64,000 nt of DNA from a virus: the IMG/VR virus record IMGVR_UViG_3300012189_000001, positions 1 to 64,000 of that record. One strand, 5' to 3'. Under the pieces are notes generated by a model. That model saw nothing but the letters and a program-made list of their open reading frames with translations. It ran no database searches and was not told the origin of the DNA. Each line of letters opens with the position of its first letter. Positions within the stretch are counted from its first letter, which is position 1. Position numbers and translations under genes: made by a program. Shown one piece after another: positions 1-8,078 of this stretch.

Positions 1-24
1 ATGAGTAGATGAGTAGATGAGTAT
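1..24. repeat. 8-bp tandem repeat at window edge
   Basis: ATGAGTAG occurs twice and is followed by a third copy ending ATGAGTAT. The repeat may continue to the left of the window. It could be a terminal or packaging-related repeat or simple slippage; nothing here decides between them. Confidence 0.5.
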
Positions 25-275
25 AGTACTACTACACGGTACTAGAGGGTATGAGGGGTACGTTAAGGGACCGTTACGAGCATGTATAACGTCTCCTGCT
101 CGACGCACCCACGGAGTCTTTTCCCATAAAAATGAAAGTGGCGGGGGAACTTTTTCTCTGAAAAAATGAGGTTGTGCTTGGAACTTTTGTGGTGTCAAGA
201 GGAAGAAAAAGAATGACCCTCCGCCCGAGGAAAGCAGAGGGTCACTATGATGTACGAGAGAGAGGAGAAAAGCTC
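25..275. other. gene-free leader before terminase
   Basis: No reading frame with a ribosome-binding site was found on either strand between the edge repeat and the terminase promoter candidate. It contains the - strand terminator-like hairpin listed separately and otherwise nothing recognisable. Confidence 0.5.
201..244 (-). terminator. terminator-like hairpin read leftward
   Basis: A perfect 8-bp stem (TGACCCTC at 214-221 pairs with GAGGGTCA at 237-244) has a 15-nt loop. On the - strand it is followed by a T-rich stretch (complement of 201-213), so it fits an intrinsic terminator for leftward transcripts, which would keep them from leaving the structural block. On the + strand no T-run follows. 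Confidence 0.4.
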
Positions 276-304
276 TTGCGTGAACTGTCATCATATCATA
301 TGAT
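276..304 (+). promoter_or_regulatory. candidate promoter for terminase operon
   Basis: TTGCGT (276-281), a 17-nt spacer and TATGAT (299-304) fit a sigma70-type promoter with a weak -35 box. The -10 box lies in a 10-bp palindrome, ATCATATGAT at 295-304. Transcription would start near 311, giving a leader of about 33 nt that holds the AAGGA site of the terminase gene. Confidence 0.4.
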
Positions 305-343
305 TACGATAATGTAAAGAGGAGTGAGGAATAAGGAACTTGT

Positions 344-1855
344 ATGGCAGAGAAAAGTCTCGTAGTAAACTATACTCCCGGCCCTATGATTGAGCGATTT
401 ATTCTTTCGCGTGCCTTTTATACATTGTGTATGGGAGGGCGAGGAGCGGGAAAGACGACTGGAGGGCTTTTCAGGGCCATTGTGCATGCCCAACGTCTGG
501 GGAAGGCGCACTGGCCGGTAAAGTGGGCAGTGGTGCGTGATACACGAAGGAATATAGGTATTACGACGGCGCGAACTATTCGTAAATGGTGCCCACCACC
601 GTATTCAGTATGGGCGGGTAAAGTCGACGAGTTTGAGCGTTGCACGATTATCGTGAACAATAAACCTTTGATTACATTTGACTTTTTTGGGGTCAATTCC
701 CCTGCGGATCACGATAGATTTCAATCATTTGAATGCTCGGGACTCTGGCTTGAAGAGCCATGTCCTCTCGCCACTAATACGGAATTTGTTGCATCTGGTA
801 TAGCGGAGTCTGTGCTGACATCTGCCGTAACGTCACTGCGTGGTTCCCCCGAACCTACTGTGCAGATTACATTTAACCCACCCTCAGCGGATCACTGGAC
901 TGCCCAACTTTTTCATATTCCGGGTTATGAGGCAGGTGGAGATGATGAAGTAGAGATGACAGACGTGCAAATTCAGGTTCGGAATAATGTCCGTGCAAGT
1001 ACGGCCATTTTCATGGTACCACCATCTGAGTGTGCGGCGGAAATCGAAACGCCGGGATATATCCAGCGGAATAGGGAAATTCTCCAAGCAACGGGGCGCA
1101 CAGATCTCCTGGCGCGACTTGTAGATGGGCGTCTCGGATATGCGCAGGTAGGCGAGCGAGTGACCCCCGAATTTAATAGTGCCCATCTTGCGCCAGGCAT
1201 GGCAGTCATCCCGAATGTGCCCCTCTTACTCAGTTTTGACTACGGACTGAATCCGACATGTATTGTGGCACAGATATCCCCTGGGGGCTACCTCCTTGTG
1301 CATCGGGCATTTTCACAAGAAAACATCGGTATGAAGCAATTGTTAGAGCAGTATGTGCATCCGTATCTAGCCCAGCAACCCAGTACGCAGTGGAGTTATT
1401 GCGGCGGTCCAGAGGCAGTGGAACGAGAGCAGTCGGACAGCGAAGAGACGGCCTTGAGGATGATTATGAGGACGCTTGGTAATGCCCCATATCGCTCAGG
1501 ACCAGTGAGTTGGTCAGCGCGTCGTGATGCTCTCCATGATGCACTTACACGCTCACCTGGAGGGATGCCGTGGATTCGCATACATCCGCAGACAGCGGCT
1601 CTTTTGGTACGTTGTCTTGATGGAGGATGGCATTATCCTACTGACTCACAAGGACATATACGAAATGATGCACCTAATAAGAAATCAAAATGGGATCATC
1701 TCGGAGACGCCTTCTCCCATTTGTGTGCAGTCTTATTACGGAAAACGGATCGTGAGAGCAATAGACGACAGGAGTTACGCGGTCCAGCCCGCCTGTCTGT
1801 GCAACGGCAACGTGAGGGAATATCCCCAGTGGGTGTAACACGCACAGGTGTGTAA
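344..1855 (+). CDS. terL: terminase large subunit (packaging ATPase/nuclease)
   Basis: This is the motor protein that pumps DNA into the procapsid through the portal and cuts the concatemer. The ATPase half shows a Walker A loop GGRGAGKTT at residues 31-39 and a Walker B with catalytic glutamate, LWLEEP, at 134-139. The RNase H-like nuclease half begins with FDYGLNPT at 298-305 and ends with the DHLGDA motif around 451-456. At 503 residues it has the usual length. AAGGA at 333-337 sets the ATG. No small terminase subunit was recognised in the window; it may lie to the left or be one of the unknown small genes. Confidence 0.95.
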   Translation: MAEKSLVVNYTPGPMIERFILSRAFYTLCMGGRGAGKTTGGLFRAIVHAQRLGKAHWPVKWAVVRDTRRNIGITTARTIRKWCPPPYSVWAGKVDEFERCTIIVNNKPLITFDFFGVNSPADHDRFQSFECSGLWLEEPCPLATNTEFVASGIAESVLTSAVTSLRGSPEPTVQITFNPPSADHWTAQLFHIPGYEAGGDDEVEMTDVQIQVRNNVRASTAIFMVPPSECAAEIETPGYIQRNREILQATGRTDLLARLVDGRLGYAQVGERVTPEFNSAHLAPGMAVIPNVPLLLSFDYGLNPTCIVAQISPGGYLLVHRAFSQENIGMKQLLEQYVHPYLAQQPSTQWSYCGGPEAVEREQSDSEETALRMIMRTLGNAPYRSGPVSWSARRDALHDALTRSPGGMPWIRIHPQTAALLVRCLDGGWHYPTDSQGHIRNDAPNKKSKWDHLGDAFSHLCAVLLRKTDRESNRRQELRGPARLSVQRQREGISPVGVTRTGV

Positions 1856-1870
1856 GAAAAGGCAAAGGGT

Positions 1871-3943
1871 ATGTCGCAAACTGACAAAGCTCGTTTTATA
1901 ACGAGTCTCTCTGATGCTCAGTGGAGCAAGCTCACGAATCAGGTGATCGAAAATCGTGATGAAGCGCTAGCCTCACGCGGAGAATTCGATTTACGCCATG
2001 CGGATCGTTACCGGCGTTTTCTTGCTGATCCGTCATTGCGCCCGCCCGGTCCGTGGCCAGAGTCGGCTAGATTATTTATGCCCAATACGCGGGATGTCTT
2101 TGAGAAACTGCACTCAGAAATTTGGAATGCGCTCTTTGGGAATATCCATCAGATTCAGGTGACGGCGTTTGGTGACGAGGATGTGAAGAAGACGGATCTT
2201 GCTACACGATTTTTGCGCTGGTCTCTGGGAACTCCCCTGGCAATTGCCAACGAGGGGGCATTTGCGCAGGTGTCATCAGATCTCGTCTTTGATGCTCTTA
2301 TGGATTCAGTGGGTGTGGCGAAAATTACGCAGTGGACACCCCCCTGGCAGGCTCCTTCTGAGGATGCACGTCGTTTTCTCAAACGTATTGTGCGTATTGA
2401 TGCGCTCGATTTGGGGATGTTGCTTGTCGCGTCAGATGCGGAGTCTCTCCAATTTCCTCAATGCCGATATGTGCATCAGGAGTTTTTCCTGACCTCAGAC
2501 GATCTCTTACGCATGGAGAGAGCAGGTTTCGAGGTTCCTGATTATGACGAAATGGGCTATTCACAGCAGATGACGGATCGGAAGCGAGCGGAGTTGGAGC
2601 GCGGCGGTGAGCGGGTCATTGAGTTTCATCCCGATTCGATTCCATTTGTGGAATCCTATGAGCGTTTTGTGCTTGACGAGAAGGAAGGTGATGAGGAAGA
2701 TATTATTGTCTCCTGGTTCCCAGATGCCCAAATTCAAGGCACATCACATAATAATGACGGAAATCATGGTCGTATTGCTGGTGTACGGCGGCTTATTGAT
2801 GTATTTCCCCAAGATGATCGCCCTCGTCGTCCATTTTTTCCGGTAACTGTGTGGCCGCAACCGCGTCAATGGAAGGGGATGAATGTCGCAGACCGACTTG
2901 AATCCATGCAAGACCTCATCAATCGACTCCACGAACAACTCGTCAACTATGGCGAAGTGTCAATGTTACCATATGTATTTGTCAATACCTTCCTTACCGG
3001 AGAATTGCCCGATCTCAGGACAGTGCGCCCTGGCACTACTGTTCCAATCGACGATGTTAACGGAGTCCAGTTTGCCCCCACAAGATCGCTTAATCGTCAC
3101 TTCTCAGAACAGATTCAGCTTGCGCAAGCTAACGTCGAACGTGATTCGCAGGTTTCGGACCTCACATTAGGACGTTCATCGGATCGACCCAACGCGCCAC
3201 GCACGGCAGCGGCAACGATGGCCATTCTTGGGGAAGCGCGTAAATCGTATGGCTCCCTTGTGCGGCATGCCGCGTTACAGTTTGGGGCGATGCTAAGTTT
3301 TCACTTTAAGTTATGGCAGGAAATCCTCCCTGACGATACGCATGTGCAGATTTTTGAGTCGAAGGGCGCAGTAGAACCATCGTTACCGTCTGACGAAGCC
3401 TCGACATTGTGGGATCGTTTGTTTGCGCGTGAGCCGCTTTCGGAGACAGGGAGACCTCAAAAAGAGCAGTATGTTGCACTGCCAATTGGTCGGGACAATC
3501 TCTCTGGATTTTTTGATGCGACAGTTGAAGTGAATCCTGAGGAACAATTTGATCGCCAAGTGATGGTGTCGCTCTTCCAAATGACGTCACCGGCGCTTCA
3601 AGAATACCCTCTTGGAGTTCGTTTGATGTTGAAACGGATGTGGGCGATATTTGATCAGCACGGTTTTGATGATATTTATCCCGAAGAGATTGCTTTGTTA
3701 CAGACGCAGCAGCGCACTATGGCTGTTGAGGTGCAGATTGCGCAGTTTGAAATGCAGCTCAAGCAGATGGGGCAGCAGGAAGCGCAGCAGAAATTGCAAG
3801 GCATTCAGGCAGCGGCGCAGGAATATCATAAGACAGGACAAATGCCCTCGCAACTTGCTGATTTTATGCATCAGAATCTCCCCCCGGATCAGCAGCAGCA
3901 ATTTGTGCAGCAGCAAACAGCTCAAGTGGGAAAGAAGGCATGA
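1871..3943 (+). CDS. portal protein
   Basis: This 690-residue protein directly follows terminase and precedes the scaffold-like gene, the standard portal position. Composition and size suit the large podovirus-type portals: an alpha/beta body followed by a long glutamine-rich helical C-terminus (roughly 600-690) that could form the barrel inside the head. The ring would sit at one capsid vertex, hold the terminase during packaging and later the tail adaptors. The identification rests on position, length and general family resemblance. The stop overlaps the next start (ATGA at 3940). Confidence 0.85.
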   Translation: MSQTDKARFITSLSDAQWSKLTNQVIENRDEALASRGEFDLRHADRYRRFLADPSLRPPGPWPESARLFMPNTRDVFEKLHSEIWNALFGNIHQIQVTAFGDEDVKKTDLATRFLRWSLGTPLAIANEGAFAQVSSDLVFDALMDSVGVAKITQWTPPWQAPSEDARRFLKRIVRIDALDLGMLLVASDAESLQFPQCRYVHQEFFLTSDDLLRMERAGFEVPDYDEMGYSQQMTDRKRAELERGGERVIEFHPDSIPFVESYERFVLDEKEGDEEDIIVSWFPDAQIQGTSHNNDGNHGRIAGVRRLIDVFPQDDRPRRPFFPVTVWPQPRQWKGMNVADRLESMQDLINRLHEQLVNYGEVSMLPYVFVNTFLTGELPDLRTVRPGTTVPIDDVNGVQFAPTRSLNRHFSEQIQLAQANVERDSQVSDLTLGRSSDRPNAPRTAAATMAILGEARKSYGSLVRHAALQFGAMLSFHFKLWQEILPDDTHVQIFESKGAVEPSLPSDEASTLWDRLFAREPLSETGRPQKEQYVALPIGRDNLSGFFDATVEVNPEEQFDRQVMVSLFQMTSPALQEYPLGVRLMLKRMWAIFDQHGFDDIYPEEIALLQTQQRTMAVEVQIAQFEMQLKQMGQQEAQQKLQGIQAAAQEYHKTGQMPSQLADFMHQNLPPDQQQQFVQQQTAQVGKKA

Positions 3944-4158
3944 AAATCATTGAAGAATATCAATGCACTTTTTGCGCAGAAATCCAAACAATGACGACAT
4001 ACAATCATCCTTTTAAACTTGATTCTGCTTTATTGGGGGGTCTACCAAGAGGATGGACATTTATATCGCCATATATGTATGTGTGTCCTGCACATGAAGT
4101 AATAGTGCGTAGTACAGCAGAAGAGGAGCGCGATGAAATTATTTCGCCAGCGCATTGA
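3940..4158 (+). CDS. small CxxC protein, unknown
   Basis: A 72-residue protein starts in an ATGA overlap with the portal gene, so translation is probably coupled. It has C-T-F-C near residue 9 and a further cysteine with a nearby histidine (C-P-A-H) around residue 49, which suggests a small zinc-binding fold. Function unknown. It belongs to a series of small cysteine-motif proteins scattered through this genome. Confidence 0.6.
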   Translation: MKIIEEYQCTFCAEIQTMTTYNHPFKLDSALLGGLPRGWTFISPYMYVCPAHEVIVRSTAEEERDEIISPAH

Positions 4159-4303
4159 AGAGTTAGAAGATATCCTCGTAAAAATCGACAAATTCTTTGT
4201 GCAACTTGATACGGTTGTGAGTCGCATTGAAGAGAGTCTGCACGATTTACAAAAGCATATCATCAATCATGGAGATGTGTGTGAGTACGACGGCTACGAA
4301 TAA
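4133..4303 (+). CDS. 56-residue coiled-coil protein, unknown
   Basis: The ATG at 4133 has a good site, AGAGGAG, 4 nt upstream and overlaps the end of the previous gene by 26 nt. The product runs from MKLFRQRIEE to DGYE and is almost entirely heptad-like (isoleucine, leucine and valine spaced with charged residues), so a short coiled coil is likely. Its end overlaps the start of the next gene. Possibly a small head-assembly factor; no family recognised. Confidence 0.55.
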   Translation: MKLFRQRIEELEDILVKIDKFFVQLDTVVSRIEESLHDLQKHIINHGDVCEYDGYE

Positions 4304-4661
4304 GTTTGGTCCCGCAGAACGTGATGCTCTTCAGCAAATGGTGCGCTCTGCCGGGTGGAAAATTGTCATGCAGAATATCATAACTCCTCTGTTAATGCAG
4401 ACAAATGCTCGTTTGGAGGCTTTCGGAACTACCGAACAGGAAACACAATTCCATCGGGGAGTCAAGCACACGTTGAAAAGGTTGATGGAAGACTTGTATA
4501 ATCTCGGGGAATTACCAAATCCATTTGAGGAGCACATGCAGGCGTTCTTAACGACACTGGCTATTCAGCATCAGCCAACACTGGAAGAGGACCTGCAAAT
4601 GGCGAAAAAAGAAGTTACCCCCCCTGTGCGAATACGAGGGCGAGTATCTCCTGTATTTTAG
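4281..4661 (+). CDS. helical hypothetical head-region protein
   Basis: A 126-residue protein of mostly helical character. The frame is open back to an ATG at 4227, but the GTG at 4281 has GGAG 6 nt upstream, so the GTG start is preferred. It begins MSTTATNKFGP and ends with a basic, proline-containing tail. No motif was recognised. Position between portal and scaffold suggests a role in head assembly or as an accessory packaging factor. Confidence 0.6.
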   Translation: MSTTATNKFGPAERDALQQMVRSAGWKIVMQNIITPLLMQTNARLEAFGTTEQETQFHRGVKHTLKRLMEDLYNLGELPNPFEEHMQAFLTTLAIQHQPTLEEDLQMAKKEVTPPVRIRGRVSPVF

Positions 4662-4794
4662 GTGCTTGCTTTTTTGAAAAAAATTTAATAGAGTTATATC
4701 TGTAGAAAACTTCCGCAGTGCTTACCAGCAGCGAATTGGTTTATGGCACTACTGAAGTGCATTCGCTCATAAATCAATGAAAAAGGATGACAAC

Positions 4795-5802
4795 ATGCCT
4801 GGTGAAAAGAGCACCTTGCAAGATAAGACCGTGAAAGCGCACTCAAGTCTTGTAAGCCTCGATGGGACGGACGATGTTGAGGGAATTGGTACAGGTACTG
4901 CGGAAGACCCCATACAGATGAAAACGGAGTTGGATGAACTTCGTAAGCAAAATGAGCGGTACAAACAGCAAATGGCAGGGTGGGAAACGCAATCAAAACG
5001 CAATCTCACAGAGCGTGATCAACTTGCGGATCGTGTTGCCCGGATGGAAGGGCATATTTCTGCGACAGCCAACGGGAAAACGGCAGATAAAACCTCTGAA
5101 AAAGCGTTACCCTCTGGGAAATTGAAGAGTGCCCTTCAGAAATGGCTTGACAACGATGACTCAGAACTCAATGAAGTCGAAGCCTATTTAGCCAACGCAG
5201 CAGCACCACGCAATCCGGCAAAAGAAGAAGATGTCGAGAATATCGTCACACGTACACTACAAAAATTCGGCGCGAAATCGACATTGCAAAGTCGCATTGG
5301 CGTGATTCATCCAGAGATGGGGGATACAAACAGCGAACTCTATCATGCAGTATTTGAAAACTATGAAGAGTATGCGAATGATCCCCAGAACAAAATGTTT
5401 TTTCCTGATGATGATCAGTTTCTTGTCCCCGTGCCCGATCCGGCTGGTGGAAAAGCAAAGATGATGGACGCACGCATTGTGCGTCAGCTTGCATCTGAAT
5501 TGAAAGTACAAAGTGGCATCACAGAGGGCAGACGGCAAGGGCAAGAATCACGTTCTGCTACTTACGGTGCTGCACAAACAGGGAATGGTCGTACCACATC
5601 GACGGCACGAAATCGTAGTGTCGAGGCGCTTGAGTTACTCACGCAAAATGAGCGCAATGAAATAGCCAATTTAAAAAGTTTGAAAGCCTGGCCTAAAGAG
5701 TGGCCTACAGACGACAAAGCGGCAGCGAAGATGATTTTTGACAATCTTTCTGCTCCTGAAAAGTCAAGACGCCTGACGGAATATCGTCGGGTAAGGAATT
5801 AA
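4795..5802 (+). CDS. scaffold-like head assembly protein
   Basis: This 335-residue charged protein has a coiled-coil stretch at about residues 38-90, a low-complexity linker, and a C-terminal region rich in basic and acidic residues. Such a protein between portal and major capsid is typical of scaffolds, which fill the procapsid and leave or are cleaved on maturation. An upstream ATG at 4777 exists, but AAAAGGA sits 7 nt before the ATG at 4795. No protease domain is visible. Assignment is by position and composition. Confidence 0.65.
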   Translation: MPGEKSTLQDKTVKAHSSLVSLDGTDDVEGIGTGTAEDPIQMKTELDELRKQNERYKQQMAGWETQSKRNLTERDQLADRVARMEGHISATANGKTADKTSEKALPSGKLKSALQKWLDNDDSELNEVEAYLANAAAPRNPAKEEDVENIVTRTLQKFGAKSTLQSRIGVIHPEMGDTNSELYHAVFENYEEYANDPQNKMFFPDDDQFLVPVPDPAGGKAKMMDARIVRQLASELKVQSGITEGRRQGQESRSATYGAAQTGNGRTTSTARNRSVEALELLTQNERNEIANLKSLKAWPKEWPTDDKAAAKMIFDNLSAPEKSRRLTEYRRVRN

Positions 5803-5804
5803 GT

Positions 5805-5960
5805 ATGTCCAAGGATACATTGACGACTATATGCGGCGCGGCATTGGCTATTCTCCATCAAGTAGGGATCGTCGGGGCTCTTCCTCAGACCAAGACTGAC
5901 TGGACGAATACGGGCGTGAGTGCTATGATGCTGGCACTCGGATACTTCACAAATAAATAA
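5805..5960 (+). CDS. 51-residue hydrophobic holin-like protein
   Basis: AAGGA at 5793-5797 lies 7 nt before the ATG. The product starts MSKDTLTTICGAALAIL and ends LGYFTNK. It has one hydrophobic segment at about 8-27 and a second at about 38-48 with a charged end, resembling small two-segment membrane proteins often found in phage structural blocks and sometimes called holins. It is the only holin-like candidate near the head genes, but no endolysin lies beside it, so the lysis role is a guess. Confidence 0.55.
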   Translation: MSKDTLTTICGAALAILHQVGIVGALPQTKTDWTNTGVSAMMLALGYFTNK

Positions 5961-5976
5961 TAATTGATGAATTCAT

Positions 5977-6309
5977 ATGAGTTACTCAGCAGGCTTTGGA
6001 AAGGCAAGATTAAGAAGGTTCCCGAATGCTGCCTACTCACCGTTTGAAACCAAGTACGACTTACGTGCGACCTGTACGGTATGCGGCTTCAAGGGTATTG
6101 ACGCGGTTGCTACGCAGGAGCCCGAAATGCAGTCATTTGGTACAGTCATCACTGGATCTGTCTATCAGATTCCTGTGGGTACCCCGGCTGACCAGCTTTC
6201 GAGTGCTATTGACAAGGATGTCTTTACGCAAGTGGGTGCGTTTGCAGGCTGTCCATTTTGTGGTAGTCCAAACTGGTCATGGGCCAGGGAAAATGGGCTC
6301 CAATGGTAA
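5977..6309 (+). CDS. zinc-ribbon protein, unknown
   Basis: A 110-residue protein with C-T-V-C around residue 33 and C-P-F-C around residue 92, the two knuckles of a zinc ribbon separated by a beta-rich insert. It has a basic N-terminus. No strong ribosome-binding site is visible in front of the ATG. Location between scaffold and capsid genes suggests a virion or assembly part, but no function is known to me. Confidence 0.65.
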   Translation: MSYSAGFGKARLRRFPNAAYSPFETKYDLRATCTVCGFKGIDAVATQEPEMQSFGTVITGSVYQIPVGTPADQLSSAIDKDVFTQVGAFAGCPFCGSPNWSWARENGLQW

Positions 6310-6329
6310 GTGCGTAGATGCTATTTTGG

Positions 6330-6338
6330 TGGTATAAT
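6330..6338 (+). promoter_or_regulatory. extended -10 promoter before HNH gene
   Basis: TGG followed by TATAAT (6333-6338) matches the extended -10 class exactly; no good -35 is visible at 17 nt. The start point would be near 6345, giving a leader of about 33 nt that carries the TTAGGAG site of the endonuclease gene. Confidence 0.5.
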
Positions 6339-6377
6339 CTTCTAAGGTGGTTAGTATTTAACTTCTTAGGAGATAAT

Positions 6378-6971
6378 ATGAGAAATCAAAATAGTGAAGC
6401 TCAACGTAAACGTGCTACAACGCATGGAATGACAAAAACATCGACGTATACAGCTTGGCGTTCTATGAAAAGACGCTGTACCCTTAAAACTGATCATTCT
6501 TATACACGGTATGGCGAACGAGGAATTACTATTTGTGCACGTTGGCTTTTATCTTTCGAGAATTTTTTAGCTGATATGGGTGAAAAGCCTGAAGGTTTTT
6601 ATTTAGACAGGATTGATAATAACGGCGGTTATGAATTAGGAAATTGCCGTTGGGTCGATGCAAAAACTTCAACATGGAATCGTGAATGCACGCGTTATGT
6701 TGAAGTAGAAGGTAAGTCAGTACCGATTATGGAAGCGGCACGTTTACTCGGTCTTGGCGAGTTAAGGCTTTACCACTTTATTAACAAGTACGGGGAAGTG
6801 GAAGGTATAGAACGCGCAAAAAATGCTATAGTTAGAAAACATTGGAGCATGACATACAAAGGTATTACACAAAGTGCTTCTCGTTGGGCCGAAGAATATG
6901 GAATTGATCGGGGTACTGTGCGTTATCGTATATCACGTGGATTAAGCCCTGAAGAAGTATTAGGTGTATAG
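6378..6971 (+). CDS. HNH-type homing endonuclease with HTH tail
   Basis: A 197-residue protein. The first half has the signature of phage mobile HNH-like nucleases: a W-R-S-M-K-R-R-C segment, YGERGI, a W-L-x-S-F-E-x-F-L-A-D-M-G segment, LDRIDNNGGY and NCRW. Two short helix-turn-helix-like repeats follow, the last with RWAEEYGIDRGTVRYRI. Such selfish genes cut an empty allele so that repair copies them in. TTAGGAG sets the ATG at 6378; an in-frame ATG at 6318 has no site. It is free-standing between two virion genes and has its own promoter. Confidence 0.85.
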   Translation: MRNQNSEAQRKRATTHGMTKTSTYTAWRSMKRRCTLKTDHSYTRYGERGITICARWLLSFENFLADMGEKPEGFYLDRIDNNGGYELGNCRWVDAKTSTWNRECTRYVEVEGKSVPIMEAARLLGLGELRLYHFINKYGEVEGIERAKNAIVRKHWSMTYKGITQSASRWAEEYGIDRGTVRYRISRGLSPEEVLGV

Positions 6972-6987
6972 TGGTAAGGAAAACTGA

Positions 6988-7179
6988 GTGAAATTAACCA
7001 CTGACGTTGACCATTACGTTAAAAATTATTCTGTTCAATTGTGTTTTCATGAGGATACACTTACTTTCACATTACGAAAATGTGGTATTAATGACATAAA
7101 TGATGAAATGCTTGAAACCTTAGAAGCATTTGCTGCTAAATTTCGTAATTGTAAGAAGGAAGAGAGCGATGCTGTATGA
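6988..7179 (+). CDS. small beta-rich protein, unknown (copy A)
   Basis: A 63-residue protein with a GTG start and TAAGGA 7 nt upstream. It is acidic with a cysteine-containing beta section (residues 14-30) and a C-terminal helix. It may be distantly related to the two small proteins encoded just downstream (7169 and 7478), which share the order of two beta strands with L-T-F/I and then a helix. Function unknown. Confidence 0.5.
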   Translation: MKLTTDVDHYVKNYSVQLCFHEDTLTFTLRKCGINDINDEMLETLEAFAAKFRNCKKEESDAV

Positions 7180-7378
7180 CAATGAAGCACATGATGATCG
7201 CACACGATATGCTTCTTGTTTCAGTGTGCAAGGAGAAGCAGAGGCTAGTGGTACTTTGTATCTGGATGACAAAAAAATTATTCTTACGTTTACTTCTGGT
7301 GCCGGAAAAGTCGAAAATGATTCATTGTCTCATTGCATAAATCTGGTTATACGGGATTTGTTAGCGTGTCTCGAATGA
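7169..7378 (+). CDS. small beta-rich protein, unknown (copy B)
   Basis: A 69-residue product beginning MLYDNEAHDD. The ATG at 7169 lies behind AAGGAAGAG and overlaps the previous gene by 11 nt. The central strand pattern GTLYLDDKKIILTFTSG followed by a helix resembles the gene at 7478. Possibly a decoration or cement-type protein, but this is only context. Confidence 0.5.
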   Translation: MLYDNEAHDDRTRYASCFSVQGEAEASGTLYLDDKKIILTFTSGAGKVENDSLSHCINLVIRDLLACLE

Positions 7379-7539
7379 GATTTGATACCGATGGCGGGGT
7401 CGTTTATAGAGTAAGACACCGTATTTATACGAAGAACCGGGCGCAAGTCCCGCATCGCCTCCTCGGTAAGGAGTATTGTGGTGAGACAAGATACCGGAAT
7501 ACGCCATATGCAAATTGGAACAGCGGCATCGCGTATTGA
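7375..7539 (+). CDS. basic 54-residue protein, uncertain
   Basis: The ATG overlaps the previous stop (ATGA), which favours coupled translation. The product is very basic and rich in arginine and tyrosine. It overlaps the next gene in another frame by 62 nt, so one of the two may be spurious. No family recognised. Confidence 0.3.
   Translation: MRFDTDGGVVYRVRHRIYTKNRAQVPHRLLGKEYCGETRYRNTPYANWNSGIAY
7459..7473 (+). promoter_or_regulatory. hairpin covering a ribosome-binding site
   Basis: CTCCT (7459-7463) can pair with AGGAG (7469-7473) over a 5-nt loop. AGGAG is the ribosome-binding site of the GTG-start gene at 7478/7481, so folding would hide it. This could couple its translation to ribosomes reading the upstream frame at 7375. 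Confidence 0.35.
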
Positions 7540-7750
7540 CGGGATTCTTGATGTACGCGAGAGCAAAATTCGGTTGACTATTCGCAATAAGACAATGCCA
7601 GATGAGCAGGTGGAAGAAATAACGCTCACCATCGTCAAAGACTTTTTACGTCAACTGCGGGAACATCGTGATGAAAATCGGCCAAACGATAAAGACAGGC
7701 GCTGGGTACCTTACGAAGGCATTGCCGCTGCACAAGTGGAGACGGCCTGA
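7478..7750 (+). CDS. small beta-rich protein, unknown (copy C)
   Basis: A 90-residue protein. Two GTG codons follow each other (7478, 7481); AAGGAG at 7468-7473 is better spaced for the second. It contains DGILDVRESKIRLTIRN and then a helix, a pattern seen in copy B. The C-terminus is charged. Function unknown; perhaps a third member of a small duplicated family. Confidence 0.55.
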   Translation: MVRQDTGIRHMQIGTAASRIDGILDVRESKIRLTIRNKTMPDEQVEEITLTIVKDFLRQLREHRDENRPNDKDRRWVPYEGIAAAQVETA

Positions 7751-7775
7751 CGGGCTTTCGTCCTTTCTTACAGAT

Positions 7776-8054
7776 ATGATTCAGCTACGAAAAGCCCTTT
7801 GTTTGTGCTCTTCGTGCGAATACAAAATGCCGCGAAAGTGGCAGGAGCGGTATAATTACACCCTCGTTAAAAATTTCCATGCGGATAACACAGGGTGTGA
7901 CTATTGCCGTCAAGAGACCTCGACGAACCTTTATGTGTCAACTGAAGGTAAGTATTGTCAAGAGATGTTGCTCACCGAAAAGTCGGTACGTGAAACAAAG
8001 GCTCGTGAGAGGATACAAGCAGAGCGTGATCGCGCTATGCTATTTGTTGGATAA
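7776..8054 (+). CDS. zinc-ribbon protein, unknown
   Basis: A 92-residue protein with C-L-C-S-S-C near residues 9-14 and C-D-Y-C near residue 50, consistent with a zinc-ribbon, followed by a basic helix rich in arginine. The frame is open further upstream, but the ATG at 7776 lies just behind the preceding gene and gives a compact product; a clear ribosome-binding site is lacking. Function unknown. Confidence 0.55.
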   Translation: MIQLRKALCLCSSCEYKMPRKWQERYNYTLVKNFHADNTGCDYCRQETSTNLYVSTEGKYCQEMLLTEKSVRETKARERIQAERDRAMLFVG

Positions 8055-8078
8055 TTGCCAGACTAAGGGAGACTAGAT

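Noticed and set aside
4662-4794. AT-rich gap before the scaffold gene as a promoter (TTGAAA ... TATATC)
   Set aside because: Spacing and box match are poor; the run of T and A bases makes chance matches likely.
7436-7476. GGGCGCAAGTCCC-type stretch resembling a T-arm or part of a cobalamin riboswitch
   Set aside because: No cloverleaf, anticodon stem or acceptor pairing could be formed around it and the conserved riboswitch core is missing; it lies inside overlapping reading frames.
7741-7770. Terminator-like GACG/CGTC hairpin with T/C tract
   Set aside because: A 4-bp stem only, and it overlaps the end of a gene; too weak to call.
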